A DNA stretch of 64,000 bases from Flavobacteriaceae bacterium UBA6231 (lineage in GTDB: Bacteria > Bacteroidota > Bacteroidia > Flavobacteriales > Flavobacteriaceae). Numbering within the stretch: the stretch's first letter is position 1; the number at the start of each line of letters is the position of its first letter. The stretch is taken from contig DJWL01000005.1 in the NCBI GenBank assembly GCA_002441545.1, positions 1 through 64,000 on the forward strand, written 5' to 3'. Below, one piece after another: positions 1 through 8,157 of this stretch. The position numbers and the translations under genes were made by a program. The notes below the pieces were generated by a model. The model made no database searches, had not been told where the DNA came from, and worked only from the letters and a program-made list of their open reading frames with translations.

Positions 1-418
1 TTTTGTCATAGAAAAAACTTCCCCAAGCTTTTGAGTCTTTTGAAAAAATAACAGTTGCTTTATCATTTGGCTTTACTTCTACATGAAATCCGTATGTACC
101 AGCATTAATAGGCTGTCCTTCAACCTGAACGTCATCAGTAAATGTCATGGTTGTGTTTTCATTAGCACCAGCTCGCCAAGGAGCTTCTGTGGCTGTACCA
201 AATCCTAAATTATTCATTCCGTAAGGAACCAATTTTCCCCAAACTTCTCTTCCATTTACACTTGGTCGTAAATAATTAATTGTAATATCTGTAATGCCTA
301 CACGCTGAGATGTGGTTGCCATTTGACTACTTCTTGGTAAATTTAATTACGCAAAGGAATTTAAGCTAAAAACACAAAATATACCAAGAATAAAATTTGT
401 AATACTGTTAGTTTTCAT
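1..418 (-). pseudogene. DUF2911 domain protein, cut by an in-frame stop at the signal peptide; runs off the window
   Basis: Translation from the ATG at 418 gives a 23-residue signal peptide (hydrophobic FILGIFCVFSL, ending NSFA) and then meets TAA at 347-349. The same frame continues open without a break from 346 to the window edge and reads LNLPRSSQMATTSQRVGITD, then YLRPSVNGREVWGKLVPYG and WRAGANENTTMTF, which is clearly the DUF2911 family. The intact paralogue at 21965-22813 aligns with it (SRPSMRGRKIFGDLVPFG, WRTGANKNTMITF). The stop falls where secreted relatives have Gln directly after the Ala cleavage site, so one CAA to TAA change would explain it. An internal Met at 322-320 could give only an unexported product. 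Sequencing error or read-through are alternatives. The 3' end lies outside the window. Confidence 0.75.
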
Positions 419-534
419 TTTAGTTAGATTTATTGATTTACACCAACAATTTAATTACTAATATGTTTGCCCCTTGTTATGGTTTTGTTAAAGCAAAGGC
501 ATAAACTGTTAATTAACTATTTATTAAGAAAAAA

Positions 535-1746
535 TTACTCGTTCAATAAAACATTTATAAAACTATCAAACTCATTTTTAAACTCAATATACTTTTCACC
601 TGTAGCTGGTCCATTAAAACCTGTATGTATTTTACGAACCTTACCTGTTTTGTCTATAATAATAGAAGTTGGATAAGACAATACATGATTAAGCATTGGC
701 AGCTTTTCTTGAGCTAATTTTTTATTTGTACCACCATATTGAGCTAATAGCACAGGATAATTTATTCCAATATGTTCTTTTAAACGAGATATATTTTTAA
801 AAGCTGTTTCTGGCGTTTTAACATATTCAAAAGCTAAAGCAACAAATTCGACACCCTTATCTTTATTGTTTTTATAATATTCTGAAAAAAATTTACTTTC
901 ATCTAAACAGTTAGGACACCAGGTTCCCATAATTTGTATGACTACAACTTTATTTTTAAAATTATCATCATTTAAAGAAACCATCTTTCCATTTGCATCG
1001 GGGAAAGTAAAATAGATATGATCATATCCTTCTTTTAAAAAGGTCAGTTGGTTTTCATCTGGTAATTCAAACGTAGCATTTCGTTTTGCTACAAATGGTT
1101 CTTTAAAATGATTACCCGAGTAAAAAGTTCCTTGCATAGTGCTGTCCTTAACAGTAGCAACAAACAAAAAGACATGAGATCCATCAAAGGCAGATAACTT
1201 TAGTAAATTCCCATCCATAACTCCTTGTAAATATCTATAATCGCCTGTAGTTGTTCTAAAAGTCCCAGTAACAAAATCATCAGTTTGCTTAAAAATACCT
1301 TTAGCAGCATATTCATCTCCTTCTATTCCTTGACTAAAAACAGTTTCCCAATTTCCTGAAACATTAAATTGTGGTGTTTTATCAACAACTTCAAATCTAT
1401 TTTTCTTATTGAATTCTGCTTTAAAAGGAACAATTCTGTTCAAACTTTCTTTTATAAAACTGCCGTTGAGAATATTTTTAGAAACTTTTGCTTTTATATA
1501 TCCTTCAAATACTGGCATTTTTATGATTACCGAATCATTATTATAAGTAATGTCCTCAACCAATATGGTTTCATCAGCATTAAATCTTTTTAAGGAAGTA
1601 TCTGTTATGACTTCAAAATTAAAAGGCAAATCTAGCGTATCATTCACCTTTAAAGTCGCTCTGTAAGTTCCTAACTGTAAACTTTTAGGAGCTTCTTTGC
1701 ATGAACATAAAATCGTTATAACTATTAAAATGAATGATTTTTTCAT
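535..1746 (-). CDS. Thioredoxin-fold lipoprotein, TlpA/peroxiredoxin-like
   Basis: The protein has 403 residues. The N-terminus is a short hydrophobic stretch ending LCSC, a plausible though atypical lipobox, so it is probably an envelope lipoprotein. Residues ~25-230 are a beta-rich region of unknown function. Residues ~235-400 are a thioredoxin fold of the TlpA/ResA type with the redox pair in MGTWCPNCLDE, followed by SYPTSIIIDKTGKVRKIHTG with the cis-Pro segment. Such proteins usually reduce or isomerise thiols of exported proteins; the substrate here is unknown. It is transcribed divergently from pheT. The start is the only ATG that gives a signal peptide. Confidence 0.85.
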   Translation of the reverse strand: MKKSFILIVITILCSCKEAPKSLQLGTYRATLKVNDTLDLPFNFEVITDTSLKRFNADETILVEDITYNNDSVIIKMPVFEGYIKAKVSKNILNGSFIKESLNRIVPFKAEFNKKNRFEVVDKTPQFNVSGNWETVFSQGIEGDEYAAKGIFKQTDDFVTGTFRTTTGDYRYLQGVMDGNLLKLSAFDGSHVFLFVATVKDSTMQGTFYSGNHFKEPFVAKRNATFELPDENQLTFLKEGYDHIYFTFPDANGKMVSLNDDNFKNKVVVIQIMGTWCPNCLDESKFFSEYYKNNKDKGVEFVALAFEYVKTPETAFKNISRLKEHIGINYPVLLAQYGGTNKKLAQEKLPMLNHVLSYPTSIIIDKTGKVRKIHTGFNGPATGEKYIEFKNEFDSFINVLLNE

Positions 1747-1841
1747 GATTATTTACATGAGTTTCAAATAATTATTCGAAAGATATCTAAAAAACTTACA
1801 AATAAAAATAATTTACCATTTCTATTACTATTCAGTATTCT

Positions 1842-1849
1842 TATCTTTG
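1842..1849 (+). promoter_or_regulatory. Predicted -7 box of the pheT promoter
   Basis: TATCTTTG matches the Bacteroidota -7 consensus TAnnTTTG exactly. It lies 23 bp before the pheT ATG, giving a predicted leader of about 18 nt. No clear TTTG -33 box is visible. Confidence 0.55.
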
Positions 1850-1871
1850 TGACCTTATTTAAAAATAGAAA

Positions 1872-4298
1872 ATGAAGATTTCATATAATTGGTTGAAACA
1901 ATTTATAAAGATTGATTGGTCACCAGAACAAACCGCAGAATTACTTACAGATTTAGGATTAGAAGTTGAAGGCATTGAAACTTATCAGTCAGTTAAAGGT
2001 GGTTTAGAAGGCGTAGTTGTTGGAAAGGTCTTAACATGTGTTCAGCATCCAAATGCAGATAAACTAAAACTAACGACCGTTGATATAGGGGAAACCGAAC
2101 CATTACAAATAGTTTGTGGAGCTCCAAATGTTGCAGAAGGCCAAAAAGTACCTGTTGCAACTATAGGAACAACCTTGTACTCTGCTGAAGGTGAAGCCTG
2201 GACCATTAAAAAAGGGAAGATTCGTGGAGAAGAAAGTCATGGAATGATTTGTGCTGAAGATGAACTCGGTTTAGGCAACTCACATGATGGAATTATGATT
2301 TTAGACGAAAATATTCCTGTTGGAACATTAGCTTCTAAGGTTTTTAAAGTTGAAAACGATCATGTATTCGAGATTGGTTTAACACCAAATAGAGCTGATG
2401 CCATGAGTCATTTAGGAACCGCTAGGGATTTAAAAGCTGGTTTAATTCAAAAAGATATATCACTTGAACTCATAACACCTTCTGTTAGTGCTTTTCATAC
2501 TGACATTAGGTTATTAAAAATTGATGTTGATGTTAAAAATAAAGAATTAGCACCTCGCTATTGTGGTCTTACTATTTCTGGAATTAAGGTTGAAACTTCA
2601 CCAGAATGGTTGCAACATAGATTAAAAGCCATTGGGCTTAGTCCTATTAATAATATAGTTGATGCAACAAACTATGTTCTACATGATTTAGGTCAACCTC
2701 TGCATGCTTTTGATGCTTTAAAAATAAAAGGAAATAAGATAGAAGTTAAAACTGTTAAAGCTGGAACTAAATTTACTACACTTGATGGTGTTGAGAGAAC
2801 TTTGTCTGATGAAGATTTAATGATTTGTGATTCCGAAAAACCAATGTGTATTGCAGGTGTTTTTGGTGGTTTGAATTCAGGAGTTTCAGAATCTACTACA
2901 AGCATATTTTTAGAAAGTGCCTTTTTCAATCCAGTTAGCATTCGTAAATCGGCAAAAAGACATGGGTTAAATACTGATGCATCCTTCAGATTTGAACGAG
3001 GCATTGACCCTAACCTAACAGAATTTGCTTTAAAACGAGCTGCTATTTTAATACAAGATATTGCTGGAGGAGAAATTACTAGTGATGTTATTGATATTTA
3101 TCCTAATAAAATTGAAGATTTTCAAGTTCGATTAAGTTTTGATAACGCCAAAAAACTAATTGGTGAAGAAATTCCTAGAGACATTATTAAACGTATTTTA
3201 ACTTCTTTAGAAATTAAAATAAATAATGTTACCGAAACTGGTTTAGGCTTAACTGTTCCTGCATACAGAAATGATGTACAAAGAGAAGCTGATATTATTG
3301 AAGAAATTTTAAGAGTTTATGGTTACAATAATATAAAGACAACCGATAAATTAAATGCTTCGATTTCTAGTACTTCAAAATTTGAAGATCACAAAATTCA
3401 AAATATTGTAGGAAACCAGTTAGTATCGCAAGGATTTTACGAAATATTAGCAAACTCACTAACTACACCAGATTACATCAATCTTAGCGAACAATTAAAA
3501 GAAGAGCATAATGTAACCATTTTAAACCCATTAAGTAATGACTTATCTGTATTAAGACAATCTTTGCTTTTCTCTGGTTTAGAAGCTGTTTCTTATAATT
3601 TAAACAGAAAACGTTCAGACTTGAAATTATTTGAATTTGGTAAAACATATCATAATTTTAATGGTAACAGGGAAGAACATAAACATTTAACCTTATTTGC
3701 ATCTGGAAATCAAAATAATGATTCTTGGACTTACGCAAATAAAAAAAGTGATTTTTTCTTTGTGAAAGGAATCATTTATGCAATTTTAGAACGTTTGGGA
3801 ATTAATAGAGTTCAAGAATCTCCAACAAGTAATGATTTATTTAGTGAAGGATTAGAAATAGGATTAGGCAAAATGAAGCTTATTGACTTTGGATTGATAA
3901 AAAAACCGATTTTAAAGCATTTTGATATTTCGCAAGAAGTTGTTTTTGCAGATTTTAACTGGCAATCTATACTTGATATTATAAAACGCAACAAAATAAC
4001 CTTTAAAGCCATTGCCAAATATCCAGAGGTTCGTCGCGATTTTGCTTTGCTTTTAGATGACAATGTAAGTTTTAAAGATATTCACAGCATTGCAAATAAA
4101 ACAGAAAAACAATTACTTAAAAAAGTGAGTTTATTTGATGTGTATCAAGGTAAAAACTTGCCACAAGGTAAAAAAAGTTATGCCGTTAGTTTTACATTAC
4201 AAGATGAAAACAAAACACTTACAGATAATCAAATTGATAAAATAATGAAAACGCTACAAGGTAATTTTGAAAGAGAACTTGGAGCAGAACTCAGATAA
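1872..4298 (+). CDS. pheT: Phenylalanine--tRNA ligase, beta subunit
   Basis: The protein has 808 residues, the normal length for bacterial PheT. It charges tRNA-Phe as an alpha2beta2 enzyme in the cytosol. In order it shows the EMAP/OB-like tRNA-binding domain (~40-150, with HPNADKLKLTTVDIG and VCGAPNV), the B3/B4 editing domain (~200-400, with DATNYVLHDLGQPLHAFD), B5 (~405-475), and the C-terminal anticodon-binding FDX-ACB domain (~715-808, with AKYPEVRRDFALLLDD). It stands alone; pheS is not nearby, which is common in this phylum. A strong bidirectional terminator follows. Confidence 0.98.
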   Translation: MKISYNWLKQFIKIDWSPEQTAELLTDLGLEVEGIETYQSVKGGLEGVVVGKVLTCVQHPNADKLKLTTVDIGETEPLQIVCGAPNVAEGQKVPVATIGTTLYSAEGEAWTIKKGKIRGEESHGMICAEDELGLGNSHDGIMILDENIPVGTLASKVFKVENDHVFEIGLTPNRADAMSHLGTARDLKAGLIQKDISLELITPSVSAFHTDIRLLKIDVDVKNKELAPRYCGLTISGIKVETSPEWLQHRLKAIGLSPINNIVDATNYVLHDLGQPLHAFDALKIKGNKIEVKTVKAGTKFTTLDGVERTLSDEDLMICDSEKPMCIAGVFGGLNSGVSESTTSIFLESAFFNPVSIRKSAKRHGLNTDASFRFERGIDPNLTEFALKRAAILIQDIAGGEITSDVIDIYPNKIEDFQVRLSFDNAKKLIGEEIPRDIIKRILTSLEIKINNVTETGLGLTVPAYRNDVQREADIIEEILRVYGYNNIKTTDKLNASISSTSKFEDHKIQNIVGNQLVSQGFYEILANSLTTPDYINLSEQLKEEHNVTILNPLSNDLSVLRQSLLFSGLEAVSYNLNRKRSDLKLFEFGKTYHNFNGNREEHKHLTLFASGNQNNDSWTYANKKSDFFFVKGIIYAILERLGINRVQESPTSNDLFSEGLEIGLGKMKLIDFGLIKKPILKHFDISQEVVFADFNWQSILDIIKRNKITFKAIAKYPEVRRDFALLLDDNVSFKDIHSIANKTEKQLLKKVSLFDVYQGKNLPQGKKSYAVSFTLQDENKTLTDNQIDKIMKTLQGNFERELGAELR

Positions 4299-4335
4299 AA
4301 TCAAGCATTTATAATATTATTTTAGTGACAGATAC

Positions 4336-4373
4336 AAAAAAAGCCTTTCAATTTCTTGAAAGGCTTGTCTTTT
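4336..4373. terminator. Bidirectional terminator between pheT and tRNA-His
   Basis: AAGCCTTTCAA (4341-4351) and TTGAAAGGCTT (4356-4366) are perfect 11-bp arms around a 4-nt loop. There is an A-run before and T-rich sequence after, so it can serve both pheT and the convergent tRNA gene. Confidence 0.85.
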
Positions 4374-4374
4374 T

Positions 4375-4450
4375 GGGTGGAAGATCGGTCTCGAACCGAC
4401 GACCTCCTGAACCACAATCAGGCGCTCTAACCAACTGAGCTACAACCACC
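4375..4450 (-). tRNA. tRNA-His(GTG)
   Basis: The minus strand folds as a tRNA: D-arm GCTCAGTTGGTTAGAGC, anticodon stem CCTGA/TCAGG around the loop TTGTGGT (anticodon GTG), and T-arm GTCGG-TTCGAGA-CCGAT. An extra 5' G opposite the discriminator C is the usual histidine identity signal. The acceptor stem has two T/T oppositions (positions 5-68 and 6-67), so it is weaker than usual. The CCA end is not encoded. Confidence 0.93.
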
Positions 4451-4601
4451 GTGTAATGCATTTTTTGAATGCGTGTGCAAATGTAACTGATTTCAGTTTT
4501 TCTGCAAAGATTTTTATTAATATTTTAAAAGTAATTTTAAATACTTCAGTAAATCAATAAATTAGACAAAAAACTTTGCTGCTAATTCTTAACTATACGT
4601 G

Positions 4602-5321
4602 TTATTTTAAACTAAATAAACTATCAACAGCAATATTTCTATCAACAGTAAAACCTTCTCCATACTCCACTCCTATTAATCTTCCCATATCAATAGCTCT
4701 GTTTTTTATGTTGTCTGTAAAATTTTTTGTTGAAATTGGGGTTATTGGTTCTTTACTATTTGCATTATAAAATTGCGTTTTGTAAGCCATAACAGAATCC
4801 ATTTTAATTTCCATAAAACCCGATATATCTACTATAAGGTCCGGCTCAAGATTTTTCCATTGTATATAATGGTAAATTTGTTTAGGCCTCCATGGTTTTT
4901 GCAACTTTCCTTCATCATCTTTTGTCTCAATTTTTAACAATCCGCTTAAAAAACAAGCATCACAAACTAACTGGCTTCCTTTTGCATGGTCAATATGTCT
5001 GTCTTCAATAGCATTACAGATAACAATTTCTGGTTGATAGTTACGAATCATTTTAATCATTGCTAATTGATGCTCTTTATCATTTTTAAAGAACCCATCG
5101 GCAAACTTCATATTTATCCTAATAGCAACTCCTAAAATATTTCCAGCATTTTGAGCCTCCTCAAACCTTGTTTTTTCAGTTCCTCTTGTTCCTAGTTCGC
5201 CTTGTGTTAAGTCAATAATACCAACTTTTTTTCCATTAACAATTTCTTTAGCTAAAGTAGCAGCACAACCTAACTCTACATCATCTGGATGAGCACCAAT
5301 GGCAAGAATATCTAATTTCAT
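4602..5321 (-). CDS. bshB1: Bacillithiol biosynthesis deacetylase BshB1
   Basis: The protein has 239 residues of the PIG-L/LmbE zinc deacetylase family. It removes the acetyl group from GlcNAc-malate, the second step of bacillithiol synthesis. The zinc site is visible as AIGAHPDDVELG at the N-terminus and EDRHIDHAKGS near residue 108; TQGELGTRGT and the C-terminal GRLIGVEYGEGF are typical of BshB1. The length is normal. It is a monocistronic gene, convergent with the tRNA-His terminator region. The function implies that this organism uses bacillithiol as its low-molecular-weight thiol. Confidence 0.93.
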   Translation of the reverse strand: MKLDILAIGAHPDDVELGCAATLAKEIVNGKKVGIIDLTQGELGTRGTEKTRFEEAQNAGNILGVAIRINMKFADGFFKNDKEHQLAMIKMIRNYQPEIVICNAIEDRHIDHAKGSQLVCDACFLSGLLKIETKDDEGKLQKPWRPKQIYHYIQWKNLEPDLIVDISGFMEIKMDSVMAYKTQFYNANSKEPITPISTKNFTDNIKNRAIDMGRLIGVEYGEGFTVDRNIAVDSLFSLK

Positions 5322-5527
5322 ATATTATAATTTTATTAAACCCTAAAAAGAGCAATACAAAAGTCAATAATTATTGCAAAATAATTTACTACTTGATGTT
5401 TTTTTATTCAATAATCATCATTTTTTTTATTAGAATCTCAATTAAAGTTTAAATTTTCATACAAAATAAACAAGTTTAATAATAACTCAATAATTCTATT
5501 ACGTTTTCGCTAATTTTTTTAAAATTT

Positions 5528-5550
5528 AATTATCAAAAATTTTGATAATT
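5528..5550. promoter_or_regulatory. 23-bp palindrome upstream of pckA
   Basis: AATTATCAAAA, one A, then TTTTGATAATT form perfect 11-bp arms. It lies 146 bp before the pckA start and upstream of the Crp/Fnr-like site. It could be an operator or the base of a hairpin. A smaller palindrome, CACTTAAGTG, follows at 5565-5574. The remaining sequence of 5322-5527 shows nothing recognisable. Confidence 0.5.
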
Positions 5551-5576
5551 ATTGAAAAATGAGGCACTTAAGTGAA

Positions 5577-5622
5577 TTATGATATTTGTCATAAATAAAA
5601 GCATTCATGCTCTGTAATTTTA
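5577..5622 (+). promoter_or_regulatory. pckA promoter with Crp/Fnr-like operator
   Basis: TTATGA-TATTTG-TCATAA (5577-5594) is a perfect inverted repeat with the core ATGAT-N4-GTCAT. Its centre (5585.5) is 29.5 bp upstream of the first T of the candidate -7 box TAATTTTA (5615-5622). The same operator and spacing recur at ccsBA, iorA and the acd/aminotransferase region. The geometry equals that of a class II activator site at -41.5. Confidence 0.65.
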
Positions 5623-5695
5623 TAATGTAAAAAAAAATAGTTAATTACAGATGCCAAGAAAAGGGCAATTAATACAAATTAAAAACTTAAACAAC

Positions 5696-7327
5696 ATGAA
5701 TGAATCAGCAACCTTATTAAATACAAACTTGGAAAAGTATGGTTTAAAAAATGTTAATGCACATTGGAATTTATCACCAAAAGAGCTTCAAAAAATTGCA
5801 GTTGAAAAAGAAGGTGGTGTAGAAACAGAAAACGGTACTTTAGCTATTTATACTGGAAAATTTACTGGAAGATCTCCTCAAGATCGTTTTATAGTTAAGG
5901 ATGATTACACTAAAGATAGGGTTTGGTGGGGTAGCATTAACAAACCTGTTTCTCCAGAGAATTTCGAAAAATTAGAAAATGAAATATTAAATTATCTTTC
6001 AGGAAAAGAAATTTACGCTAGAGACGCTGCAGTATGTGCTGATCCTAAATATAGAATGAATGTTAGAACCATTACAGAATATGCTTGGTCTAACCTATTC
6101 GCATACAACATGTTCTTACGTTTAAACCCTTTAGAATTAGAAAGTTTTGAAGAAGATTGGTTAGTACTTTGTGCACCAGGTTATGTGTGTCCAGATCCAG
6201 CAGCTTATGGTATTCGTCAAGGTAACTTTTCTATTTTGAACTTTACAAAAAAAATAGCATTGGTTGGAGGTTCTGCTTATACAGGCGAAATTAAAAAAGG
6301 CATTTTTTCTGCCTTGAACATGATTTTACCTACTGACAAAAATGTATTGCCGATGCACTGTTCTGCTAACTATGGAGAAGATGGTGATACTGCAATTTTC
6401 TTTGGATTATCTGGAACAGGTAAAACAACTTTATCTGCAGATCCAAATCGTAAATTAATTGGTGATGATGAGCATGGATGGACTGCTGAAAATACAATTT
6501 TTAATTTTGAAGGCGGATGTTATGCAAAAGTGATTGATTTAACAGAAGAAAAAGAACCAGATATTTTTAGAGCTATTAAACCTGGTGCCTTATTGGAAAA
6601 TATAGTTTTCAAAAAAGGAACTAAAGAGGTTGATTATATAGATGGAAGCATTACTCAAAATACAAGGGTAAGTTACCCAATTGATCACATAGATAATATC
6701 CAAGTACCTTCTTACGCAGGAAATCCTAAAAACATTTTCTTCTTAACAGCCGATGCTTTTGGTGTATTACCTCCAGTATCTAAATTAACTCCTGGTCAAG
6801 CTGCATACCACTTTATTTCAGGCTATACTGCAAAAGTTGCAGGAACAGAGGCAGGAATAACTGAACCAGTACCATCATTCTCTGCTTGTTTTGGCGCACC
6901 ATTTATGCCATTACATCCAACTGTATATGCAGAAATGTTAAGCAAAAAAATGCAAGAAGCTGGCGTAAACGTTTGGTTAATCAATACTGGATGGAGCGGT
7001 GGACCTCATGGTGTTGGGTCTCGTATCAAATTAAAATATACTCGTGCCATGATCACCTCTATTTTAAAAGGTGAATTAGATAACGTAGAATTTCATCAAC
7101 ACCCAATCTTTGGTTTATATATGCCTAAATATTGTCCTAATGTGCCTATTGAAATTTTAGATCCAATAAACACTTGGTTACAAAAAGGCGGATATATTAG
7201 TAAAGCCATTCAATTAGCACATTCATTCCACTTAAACTTTGAAAAATTTGCTAATGAAGCTTCACAACAAATTATGGAAGGTGGCCCACTAATTGATGAA
7301 CACCACCATTTAGAAGAACACATATAA
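5696..7327 (+). CDS. pckA: Phosphoenolpyruvate carboxykinase (ATP)
   Basis: The protein has 543 residues from the chosen start. It converts oxaloacetate + ATP to phosphoenolpyruvate + CO2, the entry to gluconeogenesis. The ATP-type signature GLSGTGKTTLSADPNRKLIG (P-loop) with GDDEHGW is present, as are the oxaloacetate-site region FTGRSPQDRF and the C-terminal NTGWSGGPHGVGSRI. The frame is open back to 5651, but family members begin near the ATG at 5696 (MNESATLL). The promoter holds a Crp/Fnr-like operator, which suggests control by energy or oxygen state. A strong terminator follows. Confidence 0.97.
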   Translation: MNESATLLNTNLEKYGLKNVNAHWNLSPKELQKIAVEKEGGVETENGTLAIYTGKFTGRSPQDRFIVKDDYTKDRVWWGSINKPVSPENFEKLENEILNYLSGKEIYARDAAVCADPKYRMNVRTITEYAWSNLFAYNMFLRLNPLELESFEEDWLVLCAPGYVCPDPAAYGIRQGNFSILNFTKKIALVGGSAYTGEIKKGIFSALNMILPTDKNVLPMHCSANYGEDGDTAIFFGLSGTGKTTLSADPNRKLIGDDEHGWTAENTIFNFEGGCYAKVIDLTEEKEPDIFRAIKPGALLENIVFKKGTKEVDYIDGSITQNTRVSYPIDHIDNIQVPSYAGNPKNIFFLTADAFGVLPPVSKLTPGQAAYHFISGYTAKVAGTEAGITEPVPSFSACFGAPFMPLHPTVYAEMLSKKMQEAGVNVWLINTGWSGGPHGVGSRIKLKYTRAMITSILKGELDNVEFHQHPIFGLYMPKYCPNVPIEILDPINTWLQKGGYISKAIQLAHSFHLNFEKFANEASQQIMEGGPLIDEHHHLEEHI

Positions 7328-7346
7328 TAGATTAGTTAAAAAAAAG

Positions 7347-7377
7347 AAAGGAGCTTAAAATGGTAAGCTCCTTTTTT
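7347..7377 (+). terminator. Terminator of pckA
   Basis: AAAGGAGCTTA (7347-7357) and TAAGCTCCTTT (7364-7374) are 11-bp arms around a 6-nt loop, and a run of T follows. Confidence 0.9.
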
Positions 7378-7477
7378 ATTTCCAGTTAATTTCCATGACA
7401 ACTAAAAGACTCTTCATAATATTAATTGTCTTTATTGCACAATCTTAATCACAACTTATAAAACCAAAAATTAGAAA

Positions 7478-8059
7478 TCAATTGCCTTTCAAAGCATTTT
7501 CAATTCTTCTGTCGGGAATGAGCCAAATAATTGCAACTAATATGTAAATACCTCCTGAAATCCATATATTAAAAAAAGCGCTCAAACTACCAAAAACATA
7601 TAGTATTGGAGATATTTTTCCCTTTAAGTCTTTGCCAAGAGCCTTTACTAATATAGACTCTTTTCCATGACTTTTTATTATTATAGTTTGCAAAATCCAA
7701 TAAGCGATAGATGACAACAGTAATATAATTCCATATAAAAATACTGAAGCAATAGTAAAATGGTTTTCACCCATCCATCCCGTTACAAATGGTATGATAG
7801 ATAACCAAAATAACAGATGCATATTTGCCCAAAGCATACTTCCGTTAACTTGCTTAACGGTTTGCATCATATGGTGATGATTATTCCAATAAATAGCTAA
7901 ATAAATAAAGCTTAAGATGTAGCTACTAAAAACTGGTATTAAAGGTTTTAAATCTTCAAAATATCCTCCATGAGGAACTTTCAATTCTAAAACCATAATG
8001 GTTATGATTATTGCTAAAACCCCATCGGTAAATGCTTCTAAACGTCCTTTTGTCATCAA
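7478..8059 (-). CDS. TMEM175-family (DUF1211) potassium channel protein
   Basis: The protein has 193 residues and about six hydrophobic segments, the size of bacterial TMEM175 proteins, which assemble as tetramers and conduct K+. The family hallmark in the first helix reads RLEAFTDGVLAIIITIMVLE (consensus RxxxFSDxVxAI). Further conserved signs are YWNNHHHMM in the second helix region and the turn PFVTGWMGEN. Met1 and Met2 are both possible starts. It is a single gene and its physiological role in bacteria is not established. Confidence 0.88.
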   Translation of the reverse strand: MMTKGRLEAFTDGVLAIIITIMVLELKVPHGGYFEDLKPLIPVFSSYILSFIYLAIYWNNHHHMMQTVKQVNGSMLWANMHLLFWLSIIPFVTGWMGENHFTIASVFLYGIILLLSSIAYWILQTIIIKSHGKESILVKALGKDLKGKISPILYVFGSLSAFFNIWISGGIYILVAIIWLIPDRRIENALKGN

Positions 8060-8117
8060 ATTAATATTTTATAAATACTAATTTATAAATTTAATCTGAA
8101 CAAAAACAGGATAAGTT

Positions 8118-8146
8118 AAGCATCAAGCCAAAACCTGATGCTTTTT
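8118..8146. terminator. Possible terminator between ccsBA and the TMEM175 gene
   Basis: AAGCATCA (8118-8125) and TGATGCTT (8136-8143) are 8-bp arms with a 10-nt loop. The T-run follows on the plus strand, while the gene that needs it (ccsBA) is on the minus strand, where the T-tract is poor. Confidence 0.4.
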
Positions 8147-8157
8147 GAACGTTTTAA

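Noticed and set aside
5651..5695. Upstream extension of pckA from an ATG at 5651
   Set aside because: The extra residues are not like the family, and the ATG at 5696 matches the usual start.
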